This document shows, one piece after another, positions 10,529-22,096 of a stretch of 64,000 nucleotides of DNA. Numbering within the stretch: position 1 is the stretch's first letter; each line of letters starts with the position of its first letter. The stretch is from Balamuthia mandrillaris (taxonomy: Eukaryota > Discosea > Longamoebia > Balamuthiidae), in contig JAVKOQ010000061.1 in the NCBI GenBank assembly GCA_031835245.1, forward strand, positions 1 through 64,000, given 5' to 3'. The notes beneath the pieces were generated by a model. That model did not search any database, was not told the origin of the DNA, and saw nothing but the letters and a program-made list of their open reading frames with translations. The translations under genes and the position numbers were made by a program.

Positions 10529-11164
10529 GCTCCATCTTTAGAGCAGCAGTACCATAACCATGTGTTAAATGGAATGAAAGCCAGCACAAACGAGGACCAA
10601 GGAGGGAAAGGCGCCATTGCAGAACGGAAGGAGGAAGATAAAGGAGAAGAAAAAGAAGAAGAAGAAGAAGAAAAACTAGAAGAAGAAGAAAAGGAAAAAT
10701 GCTTTGGGCGCTTGGGTGATGGTAGTTTCTTCTCTTTTGGTTCTTCCTCTTCCTCCATCTCCTCCTTTTCTGCCTCCTCAACTTCTTTTGCTTTCTCCAG
10801 AAGGGATGGTGAAGCAGATGAAGCTATTTGTTGTTGCTGCATGGCCAAGATGTTGGAAAACCAACAATTCACGTCATTTTGACTTCCTGTCAACACTCTC
10901 CCTGGATACCCCAAATTCTTTCATCCCTTTTTATTTTCCCTTTTTCCTTGCAGCACATTCAAAGCACACACTTTGGTCCACACCCCTTTTTTATGTGAAT
11001 AAACCCAGAGTCGCTTACATACCATCTCTTTCTTGATTTGCAGGGTTATTCCCCATCAACAAAGACTTGTGGTATAACAAAGATCAATTTCAAATAAAAC
11101 TCCTTCAGAAACACTTCAATGCCAACCTTTGTACACCAAAATAAGTTAATTAACTGCGGAAGTT
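10529..11164. other. Region after the X LTR, no gene recognised
   Basis: Holds GAAGAA-rich (10640-10700) and CTCCTC-rich (10740-10790) low complexity. A minus-strand frame at 10510-10914 contains a Glu/Lys-rich coiled-coil-like stretch (residues LLEKAKEVEEAEKEEMEEEE) and could be a downstream part of the SAP-like ORF at 11350-11535, but no splice connection is clear. I assign no function. Confidence 0.4.
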
Positions 11165-11390
11165 GCGCACACATGTGCAAATCAAAAAGAGGAAGTGCAC
11201 ACGCATGCGCAAATGGAGGAAAGAGGAAGTGTGCATGCATGTGCAAATGGAGAAAACAGGAAGTGCGCATGCATATGTAAATCAAGAGAAGAGGAAGTGC
11301 GTATGCATGCACAAATCAAGAGAAGAGGAAGTGCGCACACATGCGCAAATCAAGAGAAGAGGAAGTGTGCATGCATGCGCAAATGGGGAG
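11165..11390. repeat. Minisatellite with GTGCGCATGCAT core, about 7 copies
   Basis: A tandem unit of about 31-34 bp: (G)AAGTGCGCATGCATGCGCA, then AATCAAGAGAAGAGG or a shorter GA-rich spacer. The core is a near-palindrome of alternating purine and pyrimidine. The same core in reverse orientation occurs in longer units at 17380-17645, on the other side of the minus-strand chromovirus. Confidence 0.85.
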
Positions 11391-11535
11391 CATTCTCTTT
11401 TTCTTTCCCCTTGTTGGTTGCATCTTCATAGAGTGCTTGTAGATCCGCCTTTTTAGCTCTCTTGTCAAAAGAAATGCCTTGTTCTGAAAGGTTTTCTTTT
11501 AACTCAGCAATGGTAAGATGTGTAGACTTGGCCAT
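11350..11535 (-). CDS. Short ORF with SAP-like helix-extension-helix motif
   Basis: From ATG at 11535 the frame reads MAKSTHLTIAELKENLSEQG, then an ISFDKRAKKADLQALYEDA stretch, which fits the SAP DNA-binding motif pattern (T-x-x-x-L-K-x-x-L-x-x-x-G ... K-x-x-L). The frame then runs into the minisatellite and stops at 11350 after 61 codons, so the array supplies its C-terminus. It may be the first exon of a broken gene or part of a mobile element's gag-like protein. The motif is visible; gene status is uncertain. Confidence 0.4.
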   Translation of the reverse strand: MAKSTHLTIAELKENLSEQGISFDKRAKKADLQALYEDATNKGKEKENAPHLRMHAHFLFS

Positions 11536-11540
11536 GTTGT

Positions 11541-12044
11541 TGATGAAAAAGCAAAAGAGCTTAGGAAACGTGGTAGTGTGTGTGTGCAATGTAAAAAAAA
11601 ATTGCAACTTAAACGTGGTAGTGTGTGTGTGTGCAAAAAAAATTTAGAGCCCCTCATAATTTCCCACACCACTTTTCCTATTGGTTATTTTCTTCTGCTA
11701 GAGTTTTGACTTGAATATGCTGTGGTTTTTCTGAGTTGTACATAAACTGATAAGATATTGTACACTGAAATAGCTTGTCCTGAATCAACAATAAATACTG
11801 TTTGGAACTATTTCAGTTCAGTTTAGTTTTTCTATCTTTTTAAATACCATTCACACACTTTTTCACTATTTGTTAGAAAGGGTGAAAACACGAACAGACG
11901 GGGCCAAAACGTATTATTCAAAGAGGGAACAAAGGAACAAAGGGTGTCAAGAGGGAAAGGTGTGGTGTGAACGAAACAAAACTAACTAACTAAACGAAAG
12001 AGAGAAGGAAGCAACGGAATAAAAGGAAGAAGCCTAGCAATGTG
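11541..12044. other. Spacer, no gene seen
   Basis: AT-rich, with two GTGGTAGTGTGTGTGTG-type stretches (11570-11640). No domain-bearing ORF, RNA gene or further repeat is evident. Confidence 0.6.
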
Positions 12045-15000
12045 TGTTGGTTGAATCCAACCTTAGGAAGGAAAGAGTTGATGACGAGACAAGGAGTGTA
12101 TTCAAGAGAATAGAGGAAGGACAATGAGTGAATCTCTGATGTTGCTTCAAAGTACACCGAGAGAAAGGGGGAAAAGGGAGAAAAGAAGGATGGGAGATAC
12201 CAAAGAAAGGAGAGCTGAGGGTCCGGGACGGATCCAACATGAGGAGTCTTGAGATAAGTTTTGGTGATTTTACCAACATACTCCCCTCTTAAGAAGAAGT
12301 GGAAGGTGAAGAAGATTGTTTGAGGAGGTCCCAATAACGTTTGACAAGTTTGGGAGCATGAACATCTTTAGCAGGGATCCATTGGTTATCAGAATATGGG
12401 TAGTCTTTCCAGTGAACAAAGTATTCATGCTTATTGACTGGGCCTTTGTGATCAAGGATTTCATCTATTTCGTACTCATCTGGCGGGAGTTCATTAGTAA
12501 TAGAGTCCTCTGGGGGGGCAATAAGCTTCAGCTGGTTGGGGCTGAATTTGTCCGGGAGGGTAACACCGGTGCTGTCCTGGAGGAGATATGCACCACTATG
12601 ATTGTGGTGGATGACTGTGTAGGGGCCAGAGTACTCAGGAAGAGACTTGGGAGACCTGGGAGGCTTGTGTAGCATGACTTTGGAACCAGTGGAAAATTCG
12701 CGGAGTGGCTTAGAGGAATCATGTTGAGCCTTGATGTTGGAGCTGTGCTTCCAAGTAGAAGATGCTGATGCCAGGTAGACAATATCATGCATTTGCTTGG
12801 CATTCTCCAAGAGGAGAGTTTTGGTAGGAAGCTGGGAGGAGGAAGAAGAATAGTCTTGTGGAGTAGTAGCTAGGCAACCAAAGAACAGTTGGAAAGGGGA
12901 AGACTTGTGATGACAGGTGACGTGTTGGTTGATTGCGTCTTGGGCAGCAGGAAGAAAGGTGTGCCAGTGAGACCAATCACTGTTAATGAGCTTGTTAAGG
13001 GTATTGCAGGCCAGCTTGACATGGCTTTCTGCAGCTCTGTTAGCTTGAGGATGATAGGCCAAGATGAACTGGTGCTCAAAGCCAGAGAGTGTCTTGAGAG
13101 CTTTGATGACCGCGTCGACAAATTCAGTGCCGTTGTCTGACTGAAGGATCTTAGGGAGACCAAAATCAGAGACGACTTAATAGAGGGTGCAGGCCACGTC
13201 TTTAGCAGTCTTGGCATGGACTGGGTGGAGGGAAGTGAACTGGGTAGCAATGTCTGTGGTGACCAGAACGTAGTTGAAGCCTTTGGAAGAAGTGGGAAGT
13301 GGGCCAAACAGATCAATGGTGACATAATCGAAGGAGTAAGTGGCGTGGATGGTTTTGAGGGGATGAAAGCCATGTTTGGTGACGTTGTGTTTAAGGCAGT
13401 CATTGCACTGTAGGCAAGTGTGGGAACAGTCAGCACGAAGACTAGGCCAGTAATAGCCTTCATTCCAGATCTTGACAAACAAGGTTTCTGTTCCATGATG
13501 TCCTTCGGTGTGGAACAGCTGCAGGAGGCGTTTCTGTTCAGAGGTGGAAGGGAGTTGCTTGCTGAGTCTGCCCTTGATGTGCCTGTTAAGAGCGGATTTG
13601 GCTGTGGATGGGGAGTTGTCAACCAAGGCGAGAGCCTTGAGGTTGTGGGGTTTGTGCCGAGCCAAGCAAGGGGCGTCAAGAGGGATGGAGGGAGGTGTAA
13701 AACCACCGTTGTCCCAGAAGGAGCATGGGTACAGCTGAGAGAGACAGTCCTCAAGGATCATGTGAACGCCAGGGCGGTGGATGATCTTGAAGTTGTACTC
13801 TGAGATGAGGAGAGCCCAATAGTTGAGGGTGTAGTTCTTACTATTAGAAGTGAAGAGGTAGGATGATCGGAAAAGATTGTGAACTTGTTGCCGTAGAGCC
13901 AATTGCTGAAGGAGCGGATGGCAAAGAGGATGGTGAGCATCTCTCATTTGGTGGCAGGATAGTTGCGTTGGGCAGGGTTGAGAGACTTGCTCGCAAACAC
14001 AATGTACCGGTGCTTGTTGTTGGGTCCGATCTGGTAAAGGACAGCACCAACACCAAATTGGGAGGCTCGGTGCCAACCAAAAGAGGTAAGGATGGGTCAT
14101 AGAGTGAGAGCACACGTGGGTTGGATAAGATGCGCTTGAGGGCGTCAAAGGCGTTCTGGCAGTCTTGGTTCCAATGGAGACAGACATCCTTGATGTACCG
14201 GAGGGCGTCAAGGGGCTGAACGAGTTGGGCAAACATGGGAATGAAGTCGCGAAGGTAGCCTGCAAAGCCAAGTAAGGATTGCATTTGCTTGCCGGTGAAA
14301 GGTACTTCGAGAAGTGCGAAGGTGGAGAGCTTGCGTTGGTCAGGAAGGATGTTGCTGCAGTCAATGATAAAACTGAGGATGCAGAGGTGTTTATACCCGA
14401 ACTGACACTTCTCCTAACGGATACAGAGTCCTGTGGCGGTGAGAGTGAGGATAACGTGGATAAGGTGCTCGATATGTTCTTCCACACTTTGGGAAACAAC
14501 AGCGAGATCATCGATGTAATGGGAAGTGAACTTGGCAATAGCGGCAGTGACAACGTCTATGAGGTGCTGGAAGTGCTGTGCAACGATCTTGATGCCAAAA
14601 ATGGCAGCAATGAACATGTAACGACAACCGTTCCATGTGAATGTAGTTTTGAATCAGTCTTTAGGAACAATGTGGCATTGTGTGTAAGACCAGATAAGGT
14701 CGAGGGCGGAGGCGATGAAAAAGCCTTGCACTTTGGAGATGATGCTGTGAATAGTAGGGATTGGGTATGTGAGGTCCAAAAGGAGCTTGTTCAGAAGGCA
14801 TGGATCGATGCAGACACGCCACTGGGTGATGTTGCTGTCAGCGTCCTTCTTGGGTACGACGGTGAGAGGAGAGTTCCAGGGACTGTCGGGTGGGGCGAGC
14901 ATGATGATGCCGATACGCAGCCATTCCGCCACTTGCAGATCGATGACGAGAATTAAATGGTGTGGGATGGGGTATTGGTGGTGAAAGACAGGAGGGTGGT

Positions 15001-17184
15001 CTCTGGTGTCCAGATGTAGAACCGCTTCAGGGAGGGTACAAGAAGGTCCTGTTGGTAGAGCCTCATTCTCCTGGAGGTATTTCTTGATGGCTTCGAGAAT
15101 ACGCTTGTGGATGTGTTCCTTGACAGCATTCACCAAACATTGATGTTGGCATCGGGTGATGTCGTGGTCCTTGGAGCAGGGTAGTGGTTCCTCAGGGTAG
15201 TTGATGGGAATGTCTGTAATGCCCATGCCGGACTTGTGCATGAAGTTGTGGCCCAGGATGATTGATTGACCATCTGGTTGAGGCAACATGGAGAACATGT
15301 GATGGAAATGGTGTTTGCTGAAGCCAATAGCGAGTGGCTCTGTTTCGGTGGCACATGTAGTGGTGGTTTCATGGTGTCCGAGTTTGACCATGTAGTTGGC
15401 TTGCTTGGTTTTGGCACGAACTAAGTCAACAATGGAAGGGTCCATAAAGGAGTGGCTGGTGCCAGAATCTATAACAGCAGTGACTTGATGGCTGTTGATG
15501 GTCATTGGGGCACAGATAGGGTCGTTGGGTCCAGGCATATCGTCAGTGACAGTGATAGAGTTGAGAGCCTGTTGTGACTCATAGAACTTGTCATACTCCT
15601 CTTCATCTCCAATAGAGTCTTGCTGCTCAGCGGCAGGAGCGGGTACGTTGCTCTGTTGTTGCGTAGAAGACATGGAGTTGAGGGAATGTGACCTGGAAGA
15701 GGACTGGTGTGCTGGTAGTTGCACACGTGTTTGTTGCGGCAGTGTTGACGTGGGGTTGCTTGTTGTGGGAGCAGAAGATAAGGCTGGTGTAGCAGATGTA
15801 GCTGGAGAAGACTGCCGTTGTAGCTTGTGGGCCTTTTTTTGGCACTGATCTTGTGTGCAAACAGCACCGATAGTGTGGGGTAACTGTGATTGCCTTTGAG
15901 GTGATTTGCTGTGACCTTTATCTTTCGTTATGGAAACTCTGTTTCTATGAGGACTGCGAGCTTGGAAGCAGCAATGACGTCTTGTGGCTTGTTGCGAAGA
16001 GTCTGTTGCTTGAACTTCGACTTGATGTGGGGAAGAAGGGCTCGTCCAAAGAAGAAGGCTTTGAGGTAGTCGTAGAAGGTGTCAAGAAGACGATTACAGA
16101 GTACAGAATACCAATCAATGAGTTGATGAACACTTTCGCCAGGCTTCTGTTGAAATGACGTGACGGCCTCAATCGTTGTGGCCTCGATGTCTGGAAGGCA
16201 GTAGTGCCGATGGAAGAGGTCTCAGGCGACGTTCCATGGTTGGTCTTGTAGAGCGCTAATGGCCCAAAGACGTCCGTCTCCAACAAGGGTGGTGATGAGG
16301 GCTTGCATCCATCTATCCTCAGGGTAGTTGTAGGCGTTGAGGTGATACTCCAGTTCCATAGTGTGAAGAGTGGGGTCCTGGTGCTTGCTGATGTTGAACT
16401 TAGGTAGTCCGGGGGTAAGGCGAGGTATTTTCTTCTGAGTAGGAGGGGAAGGAGTAGTTGTGTTGTTCTGTGTTTCTGGGACAAAGGCAACATGTGTGCT
16501 GTTGGAAGCAGTTGTGTTGTTGATGGAAACGTCAATGGGAGAGGGTGAACTCGAACGAGGTGACTGTATGGGAGAGATCTGTGGAACAGGCAAGGGAGGA
16601 GAAACAGCGGCAGCAGAAGTGTTCTATGTGGAAGAATTGCCTAGTGTGGCCGAGGTGGATGCAAGGAAAATAGCAAAGCTGTCTATACGTTGCTGTAACC
16701 GTTCCATGGCCTTTCTAGTGTGTTCTGCGACTTCGTCTAACTTGCGCTGTTCTTCTTCTTTGGCAACACGTTCAGTCTTGGGACAGCTGGGGATGTCGAG
16801 CTCAAGTTGAAAAGATTGTTGGAGCATGCACAGGTACTCCTGTTGTACCTTGCGAAGCTGTTCATGGAGGGTGTTGAGAGCTGCTGTGGCTTCCATGATG
16901 TGCGTAGCACAAGAGGGGATTTGAATCACTTATGTAAGTCAAAAAAAATGTTGATTGAATCCAACCTTAGGAAGGAAAGAGTTGGTGATGAGACAAGGAG
17001 TGTATTCAAGAGAATAGAGGAAGGACAACGAGAGTGAATCTCTGATGTTGCTTCAAAGTACACTGAGAGAAAGGGGAAAAAGGGAGAAAGGAAGGATGGA
17101 AGATACAAAAGAAAGGAGAGCTGAGGGTCCGGGACGGATCCAACATGAGGAGTCTTGAGATAAGTGTTGGTGATTTTACCAACA
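12045..17184 (-). mobile_element. Ty3/gypsy chromovirus, minus strand, with both LTRs
   Basis: A fossil element of 5.1 kb. The 5' LTR is 16949-17184 (236 bp) and the 3' LTR 12045-12278 (234 bp), both TGTTGG...CAACA on the minus strand, preceded at the 3' side by the purine tract AAGAGGGGAG. TGTG lies on both outer flanks (12041-12044 and 17185-17188), a 4-bp target duplication. Gag-like coding is at about 16930-15900, an aspartic protease motif (DSGTSHSF) near 15450, reverse transcriptase and RNase H at 15000-13750, integrase at 13700-12600 and a chromodomain near 12480-12330 (EYEIDEILDHK, WIPAKDVHAPKL). The reading frame is broken in about four or more places. The two LTRs differ at about ten positions by eye (near 4%), so it is older than the plus-strand copy. 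Confidence 0.95.
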
Positions 17185-17730
17185 TGTGGCAGCAGGCGAT
17201 TGGTCCACGTCACAGATGTCAACAGAGAGGAAAGGAAAGGAAAGGGGCAACGGAACTAATATGTTGAGAGTAATTCTCAACATATTTTCCCTACTTTTGT
17301 CATTTTTTTTGAAACCACATTTTCTTTATTATTTTTCAATCTCTTTCATGCATCACACTCATTCAGCTTCTATACAATGTGCACACATACACACTTCAAG
17401 AACGTCTTTTACTCTTTCTTTTTTTACTCCCACTAGTCCATCAACTTTGAATTGCACACATGTGCGCACTTCCAGAACTCCTTCTACTTCCCCTCAAGCA
17501 TCTTCTTCTTTTGCCCCCATTAGTCCATCAACTTTGAATTGCGTACACATGCACACTTCCTGCACTTTTTCTACTCCCCCTCAGGCATTTTTTACCCCTA
17601 ACAGCCCATCAGCTTCGAATTGCACACACATGCACACATCCATTCACTCCAACATTCTTATGGTGAAGGCGAACTATATAACTTCTACAACTCAAATAAA
17701 GAGTGCCTGGGGATGTTATTGTTGTAAACA
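17185..17730. repeat. Minisatellite of about 85-90 bp units with GCACACATGTGCGCACTTCC core
   Basis: About three to four units (17380-17645), each with an AACTTTGAATTGCACACATG-like core, a cACTTCC string and a pyrimidine-rich spacer ending in CCATCA. The core is the reverse complement of the one at 11165-11390. The rest of the interval is AT-rich with no gene. Confidence 0.75.
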
Positions 17731-18736
17731 ACAGTGCTTGGGGATATTACCATGGAGTACTTTTCAAGGATTTCGTCAATACTTTTGGAATCTGCCAACA
17801 GAAACAGCAAGAAGTCAACATATTTTGGCCTGTTTATTTACAAGCTCAGGCACTTGTTCTTCGTCAGTAACCCTTCTCAAATTTGTGGCAGATGATCATT
17901 TGCTCTGTCATAAGGCTTTTTGAATATTGCATGGGATTAGCAAAAACAAGCTTCAACAATGTATTTCACTTTGGAGAGGTGGTTGTTGAGTAGTTATTCA
18001 CGGTAATATAGGACAACACCGAAAAAGCAGAGCACATCTCCTGTCAAAAGCATGGCTTACTAGCTTTTTTAATTCTATTGGAGAGCACATGCCCAATGAT
18101 AACACCATCTACATGCCTGTTTTTCTTACTCAAGAGGCCATTTATGAAGATATGACTGCAGTGTTAGAAACAGGACATTTGATATTATACTCTGGTTTTG
18201 TCTATTTCTTAAGACCCATTTTGTTAATGTTCATTTTCCTAAGGTAAGTATCATCTCTTTTTCTCTTCTATTGTGAATATAATTTAAATCCTTTGTTGGC
18301 CATTCTTCACCAAATAGATTACCCGCCTTGGCAAGTGTAATACCTGTTGTAAACTGGTCTCCTTATTCAAAGCATGCAAAATGGATACAGATTGAAGGCA
18401 GCTATCCCTGCAATGGACTCAACATTTACAATTTGTTTGACATCACAAAGAAGACTACGCTCATCTTGCAGAAGCCAAAGCCTCCCCAGCATCAATTATG
18501 TCCCTAATTCTTGATTACACAGAGGCCATCCCACTTCCTCATCTTCATATACCCCCCAAGGCTTGGAACAACCAAAAGTGACTTGGACTGAAGTGTTTTG
18601 GAATCATCAACCATTCAATACACAAATGATATTTATGACACCACTTCAACACATTTTCCGATGATGCCAACGTGATTATATCCCATCTTTTTCATTATCT
18701 TACCACCTTACTTCCTCAACTTCTGTACTGCCCTTC
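17731..18736 (+). pseudogene. Decayed coding sequence of an unnamed family
   Basis: Scattered protein-like stretches remain, including WLTSFFNSIGEHMPN with the string TIYMPVFLTQEA (near 18050-18140), a Cys pair CNTCCKLVSLF (near 18340) and HKEDYAHLAEAKASPASIM followed by SLILDYTEAIPLPHLH (near 18450-18560). The order resembles large proteins of uncertain role that are repeated in algal and invertebrate genomes and are probably mobile-element derived. I cannot name the family. The frame is clearly no longer intact. Confidence 0.35.
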
Positions 18737-18805
18737 TGTTATACCACTCTCCCCTAATACCTATCCCTATCTCTCCTTGTATATATATTTCTTTCTTTCA
18801 TTCTA
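18737..18805 (+). mobile_element. LTR fragment of the 138-bp chromovirus family
   Basis: Starts TGTTATACCACTCTCCC and follows the first half of the LTR at 3667-3804, ending at TTTCATTCTA. It is a fossil fragment with no internal region attached. Confidence 0.85.
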
Positions 18806-19467
18806 GATTATTTTACTTGTCATTAGTTAATATTTCAGTATTGTATTATGGTTACAAAGCATATAAGTTATTCATTTATAAAATAATTCTTATTTGAATT
18901 ATTTCAATCAAAAAATAATTATAAATTTTTTTAGAATATTTTCATTGGACCATAATTATTTTTTTATTTTAGAATATGTTATATTTTTAGATATTTAATT
19001 TTCTCATTGGGAATAAAAACAAGAAAAAGGGGAGGCAAATAGTCCTGAACAAGACTTAGAGTTGGTATAGTACAATGGAAAAGTGGACCACTTTGTATAT
19101 CAAAAAAAAAAGATTAATATTACATTGAGGTGAAGGTGAGCTTGATTAACAAAAGAAAAAGTAGGGTATAACTCTAGTTATTGAAGTTTTTCTAGATTTC
19201 TGTAACATTTTTTTTTAGAATGCTACGCTGTTTATCTTTTCTGAGAAACTTAATTTTGTTCTTTTCTCTCAACTCTAATAGTCTAATACTCAATATGCAA
19301 GGAGAAGTAAAACTAGCTCCCCAGAGACAAAAAAAGGGGCGATTAAGAATACCAAAATGGATGCAATTCGCTAAGGCCTCGTGCATGTGCGGTTCGTTCA
19401 CGTGCTGCTCTGGAATTTGGTGTTGACGTCGTCGTTCCTCCTTATTTTCACGTTTGAGGTCAGCACG
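18806..19467. other. AT-rich boundary between repeat arm and gene arm
   Basis: AT-rich DNA with no recognised repeat or gene. The last 100 bp (from about 19370) becomes GC-balanced and presumably holds the promoter and 5' UTR of the first gene. Confidence 0.5.
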
Positions 19468-22096
19468 ATGGCAAGCATTCACCGCAGCCCTTACCCCGAT
19501 GTGGAACTTGATTACCGCAGCTCCTTGACCAGGTTTTTGTTCAGCCACTCGGAAGGGCTGAGAACCCAGCCCTCTGCCCCTTGTTTCATCGACGCTGAGA
19601 CCGGTCCGTCCTCTTCTTCCTTTCCGCTGTGGTGTTTGTTTTTTAAACGTTCTCTTTCCCCAGGAAGGTCTTTCAGCTTTGCAGAAGTGAAAGAGAAGGT
19701 AGAAACCGTCGCTGCGGGCCTCTTTTCCTTTCACTCGGTGAGCAAAGGTGAGGTTGTGGCGATACTGGCTCCCAATCACATCGAGTATCCCTTATTTTTC
19801 CACGCTTGTGCTCATCTCGGGGCAATTACCACCTTTATAAACCCTGTGTACACCTCCTATGAAATTACACACCATCTTCAAGACTCTGGTACGTGCCCCT
19901 CTTCTTCTTGTTCTTCATCTTCTTATTCTTATCTCGCTTCTCGCTTCTCGCTTCTCGCTTCTCGCTTCTCGCTTCTCGCTTCTCGCTTCTCGCTTCTCGC
20001 TTCTCTCTTCTCTCTTCTCTCTTCTCTCTTCTCTCTTCTCTCTTCTCTCTTCTCTCTCTTCTCTCTTCTCTCTTCTCTCTTCTCTCTTCTCTCTTCTCTC
20101 TTCTCTCTTCTCTCTTCTCTCTTCTCTCTTCTCTCTCTCAACCCCTCTATTCCTTCTCTTCGCTACCTCTCCAGTTCTCTTTCGTTCTCTTCTCTCGTTC
20201 TACCGTTCTCTGCTTCTCTTCAAAGCTCACGTTTTATGGCCATAAAGGAGCAAAGTACTTGGTTACCATACCCGCGCTGTTGCCAAAGGCATTACCTGTG
20301 GCAAAACAGCTTTGCTTAAAGCAGGTCTTCACCATGTCTTCCAAAGAGTCCCCACTTGCTCTTCCTGCCCAGGATGAAGCCATGATTACAACCTGGGTGC
20401 AGCTTCTTGAGCAAGGCGCCTTTGGCACGATTCCTGACTGGCAAGTCAATCCTGTGGAAGACGTGGTTGCCTTGCCATACAGCAGTGGTTTGCTTGTCCT
20501 CCCTTCCTTCCTTCTTCATTCACTCCTCTCTCTCTCTCTCTCTCTCTCTCTCGAACATGGTGAAAGTGACACCCTTTAATTAAAGGGACAACGGGCCTTC
20601 CGAAAGGAGTCATGTTGACCCACTTCAATCTCGTGTCCAATCTTCTGCAAGCAATGAGTTTGGATCCACTGGTCCCTGGTAAGTCAAGTTTTATCCTCCT
20701 TTCGTTCTTTCCTTCCTTCCTTCTCCCCTTTGCTGTCTTGTAACCTCCTCTGCTGTAAAAAGACTCGGATGACAAAGTGAACTTAGGCCTGTTGCCTTTC
20801 TTCCATTCCTATGGAATGGCCGTGATGAACGGCACGCTGTTAGGCTCTTCACCCATGGTCGTGATGGGCCGCTACGATTTTGAGCTCTTGCTGCGGACAA
20901 TAGAGCAGTACAAGATCACTAACGCTGCTTTGGTGCCACCCATCGTGCTAGCGCTGGCCAAACATCCCCTCGCTCGCAAGTACAACCTGAGCAGTCTGAA
21001 GCGCATTGGTTCTGGCGCTGCTGCGCTTGGCGAGGGTGTTGCAGCTGAGATTGAACGCCAACTCGGCTGTGTCATGTCCCAAGGTAATCTTTCTAAAAAC
21101 AACTCTGTCTCTCTGCTCTTTCTCATGTGTTGTTTGTTACAAAGGCTTTGGCATGACGGAACTCTCTCCTGTAGCTATAACCAACACAGCCAAGTTTCCT
21201 GTACATTGCTCTCCCCCTCGCTTTTTGCATACTTATCGTTTATATACATTTCGCAAATCAGAACATATTGGCATCAATCGGTCATCCCATTCCAAACACC
21301 GAGTGCATGCTTGTGGATTTGTCCACACAACAATCCATTGACACCGTCAACACACAAGGGGAACTTTGGGTTCGTGGACCTCAAGTGATGAAAGGTGAGC
21401 CAAGACAATCCAGAAGAAACACAACCTCTCTCCTCAAATGTGCATTTTTCTCAAAAACTTGGAATGAGAAAAGGTTATCATCGTCGACCAGAGGAAACCA
21501 GAGCCACAATAGATGCGGATGGATGGTTGCACACGGGAGATGTGGCCTATGTAGATGAAAAAGGTTACTTTTACATCGTTGACAATATCCTTTTTCTGCG
21601 CTCTCCCTGCCCCTCCCCCTCCCCCTCCCCCTCCTCTCGCGTCGTTCGGTACATTCCCTCACCTACAATCGTTTACGGATCAAAGAGCTCATCAAGTACA
21701 AAGGCTATCAAGTTGGTACGTGCATTTCCTTTCTTTGTTATCCTCTTTCTTCTTCGCTTCTCCTCATCGTTCTCTGTCTTGCATTTTATAGCACCAGCAG
21801 AACTAGAGGCCCTATTGCTCAAACACAAAAAAGTGAGCGACGCGGCGGTGGTGCCCAGCCCTGATGCAGAGGCCGGAGAGGTGCCAAAAGGCTTCATTGT
21901 TCGAAGCGACCCTTCCTTGACGGAGCGGGAGATCATGGCTTGGGTGGCCGAGCGAGTGGCACCTTACAAGAAGCTGCGCAAGGTGGAGTTCGTGTCCGCC
22001 ATTCCCAAGTCTGTCTCTGGCAAGATCCTTCGCAAGGATCTGGCCGCCAAGGAACGCAGCCAGCAGCAACCACCCGTCAAGAAGAGCAACCTTTGA
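19468..22096 (+). CDS. 4CL: 4-coumarate-CoA ligase-like / acyl-CoA synthetase
   Basis: An ANL-superfamily adenylating enzyme that would join a carboxylic acid to CoA with ATP. Ten exons (19468-19603, 19664-19888, 20248-20487, 20586-20678, 20763-21083, 21145-21200, 21262-21394, 21474-21584, 21677-21715, 21792-22096) give 552 residues, normal for the family. Visible motifs: the P-loop [16 protein letters not shown] (split by an intron), box [44 protein letters not shown], and [13 protein letters not shown] with the catalytic Lys. The C-terminus KKSNL resembles a peroxisomal PTS1 signal, as in peroxisomal 4CL and luciferase relatives. Intron 8 is an AT-AC U12 type and intron 2 is filled by a heptamer repeat. 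The substrate cannot be told from sequence. Confidence 0.93.
19926..20140. repeat. Intronic heptamer array (TTCTCGC)n then (TTCTCTC)n
   Basis: Within intron 2 of the 4CL-like gene, about ten copies of a 7-bp TTCTCGC unit change abruptly to about twenty copies of TTCTCTC, with a few 2-bp slips. The two variants differ by one base, G versus T. The tract stays pyrimidine-rich on the coding strand and lies upstream of the AG acceptor at 20246. Confidence 0.9.
21585..21676 (+). other. U12-type AT-AC intron in the 4CL-like gene
   Basis: The exon ends GTTGACA, the intron starts ATATCCTTTTT and ends GTTTAC, and the next exon starts GGATCAAAG. Removing the 92 bases gives [14 protein letters not shown], the expected family sequence. 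A branch-site candidate TTCCCTCAC puts its A 15 nt before the 3' splice site. No GT-AG alternative preserves this motif. Confidence 0.9.

Noticed and set aside
11165-11390. CRISPR-like array
   Set aside because: Units are contiguous and variable, without unique equal-length spacers, in a eukaryotic repeat region.
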